Assembly (NCBI GenBank): GCA_045640525.1
Contig: JAZUFE010000039.1
Coordinates: 1 to 60,758, forward strand
DNA: 60,758 bases
Reading direction: 5' to 3'
From: JAILLW01 sp045640525
Lineage (GTDB): Bacteria; Bacillota; Clostridia; Lachnospirales; Lachnospiraceae
Translations under genes and position numbers: made by a program
In this document: positions 51,985-60,037 of the stretch, piece by piece
Numbering within the stretch: the first letter of the stretch is position 1
How the letters are laid out: each line of letters begins with the position of its first letter
Notes under the pieces: model-generated
Told to the model about the DNA's origin: nothing
Seen by the model: only the letters and a program-made list of their open reading frames with translations
Database searches by the model: none

Positions 51985-53140
51985 TTTGTACATACATATA
52001 CCGTTTTGTGTGAAAAAGTGTTTATATTGTGACTTTTTGTCCGGACCTGCCGATAAGGAGGCCCGGACCGGTTATATTACGGCCTTGATTAAAGAAATAG
52101 AGACAGAAGCACATACATACGATAATTGTGAGGTTATAAGCATATTTTTCGGCGGCGGTACGCCAAGTTCTTTGGACGAAGGCCAAATAGAATCCATAAT
52201 TAAGACCGTTAGGCAGAATTATAAGCTTGCACCGGAGTGTGAGATTACCGTTGAGTGCAATCCGGGAACCGTTAATACAGCCAAATTTGAAGAATACAAG
52301 AGAGCCGGAGTTAATCGAATCAGTATCGGCCTTCAATCTGCGAATAACTTCGAATTGAAGAAACTTGGGAGAATACATACTGTCGAAGATTTTGAAGAAA
52401 TATACAAACAAGCGTTATTCAATGGCTTTGACAACTTAAATGTGGATTTAATAAGTGGGCTGCCGGAACAGACACTTGACGATTATCAAAGAACGCTTGA
52501 GTACGTGACGCATCTTGATCCGCCGCCCAAACATATATCCGCATATAGTCTTATCGTAGAAGAAGGAACTCCTTTTTACGAAATGTACGGTGCAGAAGCA
52601 TCGTTGAAAGACAAACTTCCAAATGAAGACGATGAGCGAAAAATGTATAAAATAACAGATGATACACTTTCTAAATACGGCTACAGGAAATATGAGATAT
52701 CGAATTATGCATTGCCCGGATACGAATGTGAGCATAATAAGGTCTATTGGAAGCGGGGAGCATATATAGGATTCGGAATAGGAGCCGCATCCTTGTTTGA
52801 CAACAGAAGGTGGAAGAATACATCTGATATTGCTCAGTATTGCAATCATAGATTCGGAGTTGATGCTTTACCCAAGGATGAAGATATATCTTTGTCCAAA
52901 ACGGAGCAAATGGAGGAGTACATGTTTCTGGGACTTCGAATGACGGAAGGAATAAGTGTGTCTGACTTTGAAAGAGAATTCGGAGTTGATTTTCCAAGAG
53001 AGTATCAGGCAACAGTTGGTAAATACGCAGCAATGGGATTGATGAAAAATACGGGAGATAGAGTTATGTTAACCAAAGCCGGCATAAGTGTTTCGAATGT
53101 TATATTTTCAGACTTCCTAATTGACAATTCGCTCAACTAA
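51971..53140 (+). CDS. hemW: Heme chaperone/coproporphyrinogen-like radical SAM protein
   Basis: About 389 residues. The open frame extends far upstream, but homology begins with LTKISLYIHIPFCVKKCLYC, so the TTG at 51971 (inside lepA by 14 bp) or the TTG at 51986 is the likely start; neither has a clear Shine-Dalgarno. CVKKCLYC carries the three iron-sulfur ligands, and FFGGGTPS, ISIGLQSANNFELKKLGR and GLPEQTLDDYQ are HemW hallmarks. It is expected to insert heme rather than oxidise coproporphyrinogen. In Firmicutes it often follows lepA, as here. Confidence 0.9.
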   Translation: MTKISLYIHIPFCVKKCLYCDFLSGPADKEARTGYITALIKEIETEAHTYDNCEVISIFFGGGTPSSLDEGQIESIIKTVRQNYKLAPECEITVECNPGTVNTAKFEEYKRAGVNRISIGLQSANNFELKKLGRIHTVEDFEEIYKQALFNGFDNLNVDLISGLPEQTLDDYQRTLEYVTHLDPPPKHISAYSLIVEEGTPFYEMYGAEASLKDKLPNEDDERKMYKITDDTLSKYGYRKYEISNYALPGYECEHNKVYWKRGAYIGFGIGAASLFDNRRWKNTSDIAQYCNHRFGVDALPKDEDISLSKTEQMEEYMFLGLRMTEGISVSDFEREFGVDFPREYQATVGKYAAMGLMKNTGDRVMLTKAGISVSNVIFSDFLIDNSLN

Positions 53141-53155
53141 TAAGTTAATTTTTTA

Positions 53156-53184
53156 TTGCACTTTAATGTGACAGAGTATAAAAT
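53156..53184 (+). promoter_or_regulatory. Promoter of the HD-GYP-like/pilT pair
   Basis: TTGCAC at 53156-53161 and TAAAAT at 53179-53184 with a 17-bp spacer, 33 bp before the start of the 53218 gene. Confidence 0.55.
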
Positions 53185-53217
53185 ATTTATTGAAGTGTAT
53201 TGTTGCGGGGGTATAAT

Positions 53218-54234
53218 ATGCAATTCAAGAAAATTGACGAGTTAAGACCGGGAATGCGTCTTGCAAGACCGATCTACAATAAGAACGGGGTATTACTTTT
53301 TGAGCGAGATTCAAAGATAACAGCTCAAGGTATCGCAAATATTTCCAATTTCGGATTAATAGGTCTATTCATTCTGGAACCGGCCGAGCCGTGTCCTCCA
53401 ATGACTCCTGAAGATATAGAATTTGAAAGATTTCAGACAGTTAATGTTTTTAGCCTCATGGATGAGGTCGAAAAGATATTGACTCAGGGAAGAACGTCCA
53501 AAACACAGATTATTGTGTCGAATATAATCAAGAATTACGGTCATCTTGAGAATAAGATTAATTTTAATCAGAATCTTAGAAGTGAAGAGGATGCCAAGTA
53601 TAAGCATGCTTTGAATGTTGCCATTTTATCGGCAATGATGTGCAACAAGATGAATCTTAAAATTGAGGAAAGACTTGACGTGGTTACTGCCGCTTTGATG
53701 AGGGGAAATGTACCGGAAGAATTGGTCGAAAAGATATTTTCATCCACTCCGAACGTCAAAAGATATATGTTCCAATGCGATACCATCGAAGAAGGAATAG
53801 AAAAAGGTGCCATTGATGCCAATGTTAAGATTATGGAAGGCGGAAAGATATTGGCTGTTGCCGATACTTACGATAACATGACTGCCATGAGCTTAGGCGG
53901 TGTCCCGGAATCCGAATTGGCAACGGTTAAGTACCTTATGAGCCTTCCGGATATTTTCGAGAAGAAAGTGGTAATGTCATTGGTTGATTCCGTTAACGTA
54001 CTTGTTCCGGGAGTTTGCGTGGAGCTTAATACCGGTGCCAAGGCATTGGTTTTGAATGAGAACAGATTTGATTTGTTCCGCCCCATGGTGCTTAGCTTTA
54101 ACGGAAATGAAATTATTGATTTGAGTAATGTATCGACTTTTGGGGACATAGAGATTGTCGATATTATGAAAACAATGGACAATCGACATGTTATTGATGG
54201 CGATGCCCTGAAGAATTTAGGATTTGGGGGTTAA
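53218..54234 (+). CDS. Degenerate HD-GYP-like protein
   Basis: 338 residues from the ATG at 53218 (GCGGGGG upstream; a TTG at 53200 is unlikely). An N-terminal DUF3391-like part (IDELRPGMRLARPIYNKNGV) is followed by a region with the HD-GYP layout: KHALNVAILSAMM holds the first His (130), but the HDIGK segment is replaced by AALMRGNV (about 158-165) and the GYP motif is missing. ILAVADTYDNMTAM remains. It probably lacks cyclic di-GMP hydrolysis but might bind the nucleotide or a partner. It is 4 bp upstream of pilT and certainly co-expressed. Confidence 0.75.
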   Translation: MQFKKIDELRPGMRLARPIYNKNGVLLFERDSKITAQGIANISNFGLIGLFILEPAEPCPPMTPEDIEFERFQTVNVFSLMDEVEKILTQGRTSKTQIIVSNIIKNYGHLENKINFNQNLRSEEDAKYKHALNVAILSAMMCNKMNLKIEERLDVVTAALMRGNVPEELVEKIFSSTPNVKRYMFQCDTIEEGIEKGAIDANVKIMEGGKILAVADTYDNMTAMSLGGVPESELATVKYLMSLPDIFEKKVVMSLVDSVNVLVPGVCVELNTGAKALVLNENRFDLFRPMVLSFNGNEIIDLSNVSTFGDIEIVDIMKTMDNRHVIDGDALKNLGFGG

Positions 54235-54238
54235 ACAA

Positions 54239-55303
54239 ATGGCTGAAATTCCGTCGCTGGAAGAATTACTTACAATAGCTAAAGAACATAATGCATCCGA
54301 CGTTCATATCACTGTTGGTGTTCCGCCCAAAATGCGTGTTAACGGCCAGCTTATTACGATGGATTATGCAAGATTGCTGCCTGCGGATACCAAGGCTTAT
54401 CTTTCACAAATTATGGATGAAAGACAGCTTAGCAAATTTGAGGAGACAGGTGAGTATGATATGTCTTTCTCAATAAGCAACCTTGGACGATATCGTGTCA
54501 ATGCGTTTTTACAAAGAGGTTCGGTTGCAATCGCACTTCGTTTGGTAGGAACGGAAGTTCCCAATCCGATATCATTGGGTGTTCCGCCTTCGGTTGTTGA
54601 TCTTTATACCAGAAAAAGAGGACTTATTCTTGTAACAGGTCCCACAGGTTCCGGTAAATCCACAACATTGGCTGCAATCATTGATAAGATAAATAATAAT
54701 CGTGAAGCACATATAATTACGCTTGAAGACCCTATCGAGTATCTTCATCAGCATAAACAGTCTATCGTTAACCAAAGAGAAATAGGACTTGATTCGCATA
54801 GTTATGCCAATGCGCTAAGAGCGGCACTCCGTGAAGATCCGGATGTAATTCTCGTAGGTGAGATGAGAGACTTTGAGACAATTTCGGTTGCAATTACAGC
54901 AGCAGAGACAGGTCACCTTGTGCTTTCGACATTGCATACAATCGGTGCTGCCAGCACGGTAGACCGTGTTATTGACGTATTTCCGCCTCATCAGCAGCAA
55001 CAAATCAGAGTGCAGTTTGCTAACGTACTTGAAGCGGTTATTTCGCAACAATTGGTACCTACTGCAGACGGAAAGGGTCGTGTGGCCGCCTTTGAGGTAC
55101 TTCATTCGAACCATGCCGTAAGAAACCTTATTCGTGAAGGAAAATCTCATCAGTTGATGAGCGTTATGCAGACCAATCGTAAGATGGGAATGATGCCTAT
55201 GGATGAGGCGCTTCAGCAGTTATATTTGACCGGCAAAATCAGTCGTGAAATGGCAATTCAATTTGCTGTTGATCCTGATGCCATGGAAGGGAAATTGTTC
55301 TAA
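54239..55303 (+). CDS. pilT: PilT-type twitching ATPase
   Basis: 354 residues from the ATG at 54239. ASDVHITVGVPPKMRVNG starts the PAS-like N-domain. GPTGSGKST at 134-142 is Walker A, TLEDPIEYLH the Asp box, ILVGEMRDFET Walker B, and ETGHLVLSTLHT the His box, all PilT-like. It powers retraction of type IV pili or, in Clostridia, related DNA-uptake pili. No pilin or PilB gene is in the window. It follows the degenerate HD-GYP gene and precedes comM and dprA, which fits a natural-competence neighbourhood. Confidence 0.92.
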   Translation: MAEIPSLEELLTIAKEHNASDVHITVGVPPKMRVNGQLITMDYARLLPADTKAYLSQIMDERQLSKFEETGEYDMSFSISNLGRYRVNAFLQRGSVAIALRLVGTEVPNPISLGVPPSVVDLYTRKRGLILVTGPTGSGKSTTLAAIIDKINNNREAHIITLEDPIEYLHQHKQSIVNQREIGLDSHSYANALRAALREDPDVILVGEMRDFETISVAITAAETGHLVLSTLHTIGAASTVDRVIDVFPPHQQQQIRVQFANVLEAVISQQLVPTADGKGRVAAFEVLHSNHAVRNLIREGKSHQLMSVMQTNRKMGMMPMDEALQQLYLTGKISREMAIQFAVDPDAMEGKLF

Positions 55304-55310
55304 AATTTAC

Positions 55311-55349
55311 GATTTGCCCAAATCAAAAGTGTTGAGATTTGGGCAAATC
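55311..55349. other. Perfect 14-bp inverted repeat after pilT
   Basis: GATTTGCCCAAATC at 55311-55324 and GATTTGGGCAAATC at 55336-55349 pair perfectly around an 11-nt loop, directly after the pilT stop. No T-run follows, so it might be a protein-binding site, an RNA-stabilising hairpin or the first part of a compound terminator. Confidence 0.7.
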
Positions 55350-55358
55350 GAAAGTTAT

Positions 55359-55434
55359 ACTTGCTTTGAAGCAAAGTTTTTGCTATAGTCGTTTTATTCA
55401 AAAACGAAAATCTTTGGCGTTTCGCCACTTTTTT
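55359..55434 (+). terminator. Two short hairpins with T-runs before comM
   Basis: TTGCTT/AAGCAA (55361-55374) is followed by GTTTTTG, and TGGCG/CGCCA (55415-55427) by CTTTTTTC. Together with the 14-bp repeat before them, they separate the pilT and comM transcripts. Confidence 0.5.
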
Positions 55435-55479
55435 CATTTTTACATTATTGAACAGTATTAAGTTAATAAGGAGGATACT

Positions 55480-57009
55480 ATGTTTAGTTCTGTTACGTCA
55501 GGAACTGTTTATGGTATGAAAAGTTACCTTGTTAATGTAGAGGTGGACTTTTCACAGGGGCTTCCATGTGTAGTCATGGTTGGAAAACTTGGAAGTGAAG
55601 TTAAAGAATCGGCCGAAAGGGTCAGGGTGGCATTGAAAAATATCGGTATTAGCCTGCCGGCAATGCATATAGCCATTAATCTGTCACCTGCCGATATCAA
55701 GAAAAGCGGTACGGGCTTTGATCTTCCCATAGCATTGGGAATTTTGGAAGCAATGGGTAAGATTCCGCCAGGCTCACTAAAGAATACACTTTCAATAGGA
55801 GAGCTTGGACTTAACGGTGAAATTAAGAAAGTGAATGCGGTGATGCCTATTGTATGGGAAGGGGCGAAGCAAGGATATAAGACCTTTATTGTACCTTGCC
55901 AAAATATCAAAGAAGCCGACCTGGTACCGGATATTGATGTGGTGGGAAAGGATACGTTGCTTGAACTGATTGATTTTCTTAAAAATCAGGAAAATATGGT
56001 CAGGAAGCCACACGAATCGGGAATTGGGGCCGGTAATGAGGCCGGAGAAAGTCTTTTTCAGGTAGATTTCGCGGATGTTGTCGGACAGGATAATTTGAAA
56101 CGAGGCGCCCTTATAGCCGCCGCGGGTTTCCACCATCTGCTGATTATGGGGTCACCGGGAACCGGCAAAACGATGATAGCCAAGAGAATTCCGACAATTC
56201 TTCCTCCGCTTACCAAGGAGGAGAGGATGGACGTTACGGCAATCTACAGTATAGCCGGTAAATTGACCGACACCAATCCGGTAATCAGAACAAGACCGTT
56301 CGTATCGCCGCATCATACGGTAAGCATTCAAGGAATGGCCGGCGGAGGAATGGTACCAAAACCCGGTGCGGTATCACTGGCGCATAAGGGAATCCTTTTC
56401 TTGGATGAGTTGCCGGAATTTCAAAGACAAAGCATAGATATTCTTCGTCAGCCTCTGGAAGAGAAGACCATCAATCTTTCACGTTCTACGGGATCATTTT
56501 CCTATCCTGCCGACATTATGCTGGTAGCTGCAATGAACCCATGCCCCTGCGGATATTATCCCGACATCAATAAATGTTCATGTTCACCGGCTTCGGTGAA
56601 AACCTATCTCCAACATATCTCCGGACCGATTTTGGATAGAATAGATATTTGCGTCACTGCTATGAAAATTAATGTCTCGGATTTTCATGACTCCAATACA
56701 GGCATGACCAGTATGGAAATGCGCCAAATTGTGGAGAAAACACGTGTTATCCAAAATGAAAGATACAAAGATGAGCCCTACGATACCAATTCCGGACTGG
56801 ATATTGCCGGAATTAAGAAGTACTGCTCATTAGAAGAGGTCGACCGCAAATTGTTTGAAAGCGCCTGCGATAAGCTCGATATTTCAGCAAGAGCCTACCA
56901 TCGAATTTTGAGAGTGGCCAGAACAATTGCCGATATAGGTGATTCCGAAAAAATACGAAGTGAGCATTTGATGGAAGCAATGTGCTACAGACCTCAACTT
57001 CCGGGGTGA
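55480..57009 (+). CDS. comM: ComM/YifB-type Mg-chelatase-like AAA ATPase
   Basis: 509 residues, standard length; AAGGAGG lies 6 nt before the ATG. The N-terminal Lon-like domain contains VEVDFSQGLPCVVMVG and NLSPADIKKSGTGFDLPIA. The ATPase has GSPGTGKTMIAKR (about 223-235), FLDELPEFQR (Walker B), and a zinc-like cluster NPCPCGYYPD. ComM is a branch-migration helicase that helps integrate DNA during transformation. It precedes dprA, another transformation gene, by 90 bp and contains a 60-bp duplication around its stop codon. Confidence 0.94.
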   Translation: MFSSVTSGTVYGMKSYLVNVEVDFSQGLPCVVMVGKLGSEVKESAERVRVALKNIGISLPAMHIAINLSPADIKKSGTGFDLPIALGILEAMGKIPPGSLKNTLSIGELGLNGEIKKVNAVMPIVWEGAKQGYKTFIVPCQNIKEADLVPDIDVVGKDTLLELIDFLKNQENMVRKPHESGIGAGNEAGESLFQVDFADVVGQDNLKRGALIAAAGFHHLLIMGSPGTGKTMIAKRIPTILPPLTKEERMDVTAIYSIAGKLTDTNPVIRTRPFVSPHHTVSIQGMAGGGMVPKPGAVSLAHKGILFLDELPEFQRQSIDILRQPLEEKTINLSRSTGSFSYPADIMLVAAMNPCPCGYYPDINKCSCSPASVKTYLQHISGPILDRIDICVTAMKINVSDFHDSNTGMTSMEMRQIVEKTRVIQNERYKDEPYDTNSGLDIAGIKKYCSLEEVDRKLFESACDKLDISARAYHRILRVARTIADIGDSEKIRSEHLMEAMCYRPQLPG

Positions 57010-57088
57010 GATAGGAATGAGATTGATTCGGCAGAAACAATGTGCTACAGACCGCAACTTTCGCGGATGCGATAAGAATTAGATTGGA
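56971..57088 (+). repeat. 60-bp imperfect tandem duplication spanning the comM stop
   Basis: 56971-57030 (last 13 codons of comM including the stop, plus 21 bp) is repeated at 57031-57088 with a period of 60 bp. The core CAATGTGCTACAGACC is identical in both, with scattered substitutions elsewhere (e.g. TTCCGGGG vs TTTCGCGG). The second copy is noncoding and ends just before the dprA ribosome binding site. Confidence 0.85.
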
Positions 57089-57099
57089 AAGGAGTAAAG

Positions 57100-58263
57100 A
57101 TGAAAGAATATGAATACTTTGTGGACAGATTACCCGGAGCCGGAGACGTCATTAAAAACAGGCTGATTGAATACTATGGAAATGCCGGGGAAGTTTACAA
57201 TGCATTTTTATCTGAGGATAAAGATATAGAAGACGCTGTACGGATGGTTAAATCAAACTTTAATCATACAATACCGGATGTTATCAAATGGGCCCAAACC
57301 TATGATTTATCACGAGAGTATGCCAAATTGGAGGCCGGTGGAATAGTATTTTTGACGACTGAAGATGAAAGATATCCACAAAGACTGACGGAACTGGATT
57401 TGCCTCCGTACGCACTGTATGCCAAGGGACATATTCCGGAGGATGACGTCCCGGCAGTGGCCATAATAGGAGCGCGGGACTGCTCTGAGTATGGGACATT
57501 TGTGGCAGATTCATTTGGAGAAGCGTTGGCGCATGAAGGGATTAATATCATTAGCGGCATGGCCAGAGGAATTGACGGAATCAGCCAACGAGGTGCTCTG
57601 AAAGCGGGCGGAAAGACATATGCAGTGCTTGGAAACGGTGTGGACATATGCTATCCGTCGCGTAATCTCAATCTTTATAAAGAAATTCAGGAAAAGGGAG
57701 GAATTCTGTCGGTTTTTCCTCCGGGAACCCAACCTATGAAGACATTGTTCCCGCAAAGAAATAAGATAGTGGCAGCTCTGGCGGATATGGTATTGGTAAT
57801 TGAGGCCAGACAAAAATCCGGAACTTCGATTACGGTTGATCTTGCGCTTAAGATGGGGAAGGATGTGTATGCTGTCCCCGGAAGGCTGACAGACAGGCTT
57901 AGCGACGGTTGCAACGTATTAATAAGGGACGGAGCCGGAGTGGCCCTGTCCCCTGAAGATGTTCTGCGTGAACTTGCGGTTATATGGAGCAAACGTAATC
58001 CGGGTAATGAGTGCATTACCCAAAAAAGTATTGGAAAACTCGACCTAAAGAAGCCCAAAGAGGATACAGGGGTTCTCAAATATCTTGATTTCACACCGCA
58101 ATCTATTGAAACAATACATCAATTAAGACTTGCCCAAGAGAAGGATGTCACAATTTCCCAAACCATGAGCGAGCTTGTGATGCTGTGTATCGAAGGCAGA
58201 GCGGTTCAAATCGGAACCGACTATTTTTATAAAACAGCTCCAAATACCGTATGGGGATATTAG
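57100..58263 (+). CDS. dprA: DNA processing protein DprA
   Basis: 387 residues starting after GGAAAGGAG. The Rossmann-like core contains AVAIIGARDCSEYG, ISGMARGIDGISQRGALKAG, AVLGNGVDICYPSRN, FPQRNKIVAALADMVLVIEA and SGTSITVDLALKMG, all DprA hallmarks. A C-terminal winged-helix-like part (SIETIHQLRLAQEKDVTISQ) is also present. It loads RecA on incoming single-stranded DNA. It forms a competence-related pair with comM; both are also widespread in species with no known competence. Confidence 0.95.
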   Translation: MKEYEYFVDRLPGAGDVIKNRLIEYYGNAGEVYNAFLSEDKDIEDAVRMVKSNFNHTIPDVIKWAQTYDLSREYAKLEAGGIVFLTTEDERYPQRLTELDLPPYALYAKGHIPEDDVPAVAIIGARDCSEYGTFVADSFGEALAHEGINIISGMARGIDGISQRGALKAGGKTYAVLGNGVDICYPSRNLNLYKEIQEKGGILSVFPPGTQPMKTLFPQRNKIVAALADMVLVIEARQKSGTSITVDLALKMGKDVYAVPGRLTDRLSDGCNVLIRDGAGVALSPEDVLRELAVIWSKRNPGNECITQKSIGKLDLKKPKEDTGVLKYLDFTPQSIETIHQLRLAQEKDVTISQTMSELVMLCIEGRAVQIGTDYFYKTAPNTVWGY

Positions 58264-58390
58264 ACTGATAGGAGCTGTGCTTTATGACGACCATAATGAC
58301 TGGAGCAGCCAGCAACGGCTCTTTGACATGACAGAGTATTATGAAAAACAAAGAAGTATCCTTATGAAGTTTCACAAAGGTGCTGCTTGA
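58262..58390 (+). pseudogene. Remnant of an IS256-type (mutator) transposase C-terminus
   Basis: A frame with no start reads RLIGAVLYDDHNDWSSQQR followed by LFDMTEYYEKQRS and a stop. This resembles the closing RLVGAxLxExxxxW...R segment of IS256-family transposases. The rest of the transposase and terminal inverted repeats are absent. It abuts the dprA stop. The remaining gap to 58582 contains no recognisable gene. Confidence 0.5.
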
Positions 58391-58524
58391 TATAGATTAA
58401 CTTGATTGACTGAAAGCGAATTTACACACAAAAAAGGACTTGATTCAACTGCTCTCATCAAGGCAATCACCAAATTGTAATGGAATGGAATTTAATATGT
58501 CTTTTAATTGCGAAAATTGTATTG

Positions 58525-58530
58525 TATAAT
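58525..58530 (+). promoter_or_regulatory. Candidate -10 box for the DUF4867 gene
   Basis: A perfect TATAAT lies 53 bp before the gene start. The -35 region is weak (TTTTAA at 17-bp spacing). Confidence 0.35.
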
Positions 58531-58582
58531 CTGTGACAGAGAAGTTATTTGGTAAATATTCTTTTCAAAGGAGAGCGCAAAA

Positions 58583-59206
58583 ATGGAAATTAAAAAGATT
58601 ACGGATCCTGCTTTTAGAAAGTATGGAAGAGTGGTTCAGGGGATTGATTTTAGCGGATTGATCAAGGAAATTCTTGATAAGACTCCGCTCCCGGAGGGCG
58701 TAGCTTACGAGCCTTCGATTGAGTGCCTTGAAGCTACAGCAGCGGCTAAAGAGCTTCAGAAGAAGACATACGGAGAACTTGATATTCAGGTTGGATACTG
58801 CAACGGACATAACTATAAGTTAAATGCTGTTGAGTATCACAGAAATTCGGAAATCAACATCGCAGCTACAGACGCTATTTTGATTCTTGGTATGCAGCAG
58901 GATATTACAGATGATTTTAAGTATGATACAGCTAAAATGGAAGCATTCTTGGTTCCTGCAGGCACAGCTGTTGAAGTTTATGCTACTTCATTACACTACG
59001 CACCTTGTTCAGCCAATGATGGCGGTTTCAAGGTAGGTATTGTTCTTCCCAAGGGAACTAATTTCCCGCTTGATGATAAGCATGAAGGCTGGGAAGATAA
59101 GTTGATTACAGCTAAGAATAAGTGGCTTATAGGTCACGAAGAGGGTGGCTTGGATGAAGGCTCATTTATAGGCCTTGTAGGAAAGAATTTGGATATCAGA
59201 GAATAG
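58583..59206 (+). CDS. DUF4867 family protein
   Basis: 207 residues with AAAGGAG before the ATG. The chain (ITDPAFRKYGRVVQGIDFSG, QVGYCNGHNYKLNAVEYHRN, EAFLVPAGTAVEVYATSLHY) matches the DUF4867 proteins I know from Firmicutes, which look like one cupin-type fold with several His/Glu residues and are often found near sugar or polyol metabolism genes. Codon use is like that of a well-expressed gene. It stands alone, between an IS remnant and a terminator. Enzymatic role unknown; a sugar-isomerase-like activity is a guess. Confidence 0.75.
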   Translation: MEIKKITDPAFRKYGRVVQGIDFSGLIKEILDKTPLPEGVAYEPSIECLEATAAAKELQKKTYGELDIQVGYCNGHNYKLNAVEYHRNSEINIAATDAILILGMQQDITDDFKYDTAKMEAFLVPAGTAVEVYATSLHYAPCSANDGGFKVGIVLPKGTNFPLDDKHEGWEDKLITAKNKWLIGHEEGGLDEGSFIGLVGKNLDIRE

Positions 59207-59259
59207 GCCTTCATTAAAAGACTATTTGACGTTTGAATTTTGAACATTTGAATTATTGG

Positions 59260-59297
59260 GGCAGACGGTATTACGATATCGTCTGCCTGTTTTGTTG
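59260..59297 (+). terminator. Intrinsic terminator
   Basis: GGCAGACG at 59260-59267 pairs with CGTCTGCC at 59280-59287, followed by TGTTTTGTTG. It ends the DUF4867 transcript. Confidence 0.75.
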
Positions 59298-59448
59298 TGC
59301 ATGGGCGGTAAGCGATACCGCGTGATTTTGCATGATAAGGAAAATGCAGTATGCAATTATGCGGAGAAATTACCGCAATTGCTATAAGTGAATAAATGAT
59401 GTTTACTAAAGGGTGGATATCAAATATGGGAACGTGTGAGGTGTTTAC

Positions 59449-59958
59449 ATGAGCGAATTGTGGGATTGCTATGATAGTAATTTCAATATACTTAACGGTA
59501 AGGTTCTTGTGCGTGGCGAAGAGTCGTCTTTTTCGGATGATGAATACCATTTGGTTTGTGAAGTAGCCGTAAAACATAGAGATGGGACTTATTTGCTAAT
59601 GAAAAGAGACTTGCACAAAGAGACATATCCCGGATATTGGGAATTTTCAGCCGGAGGCTCTGCATTGCAGGGAGAAAGTCCATTACAATGTGCAAAACGA
59701 GAATTATTTGAGGAAACGGGACTAAATGCAGATACATTGCTTGAAGTGGGAAGAGAGACTGAAATCAAGGGTCATTGCCATTTTGTGGTTTATTTCGCCA
59801 CGGTATCTTGTGAGAAAAACAGTGTAATATTACAGGCTGGTGAAACGATTGCTTATCAATGGGTGACAAAAAGTGACATTTTCAGTAAGCGTGCTCAGAT
59901 TGCAAACAGGCGGATATTTGAGATGCTCCCGGAACTTGATGCGGTGGAAAGTCATTGA
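59449..59958 (+). CDS. Nudix hydrolase
   Basis: 169 residues. The Nudix box is complete: GGSALQGESPLQCAKRELFE followed by ETGL (from about residue 67) fits Gx5Ex7REUxEExGU. The upstream part ELWDCYDSNFNILNGKVLVR and the CEVAVKHRDGTYLLMKRD strand are typical of the IDI-like/YfcD-type group. It should hydrolyse a nucleoside diphosphate linked to another moiety; substrate unknown. Monocistronic, between the 59260 terminator and the promoter at 59955. Confidence 0.9.
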   Translation: MSELWDCYDSNFNILNGKVLVRGEESSFSDDEYHLVCEVAVKHRDGTYLLMKRDLHKETYPGYWEFSAGGSALQGESPLQCAKRELFEETGLNADTLLEVGRETEIKGHCHFVVYFATVSCEKNSVILQAGETIAYQWVTKSDIFSKRAQIANRRIFEMLPELDAVESH

Positions 59959-60007
59959 CTCGGGGGAATGGAAAACACTATAAACTCTAGGGATTATGTG
60001 ATATAAT
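59955..60007 (+). promoter_or_regulatory. Promoter region of the last gene
   Basis: Two candidates: TTGACT at 59955-59960 with TATAAA at 59979-59984 (18-bp spacer), and an extended -10, TGATATAAT, at 59999-60007. The second is 31 bp before the TTG start at 60038. Confidence 0.5.
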
Positions 60008-60037
60008 AAACTGCCATTGCTTTGCGGGGGTATAGGG

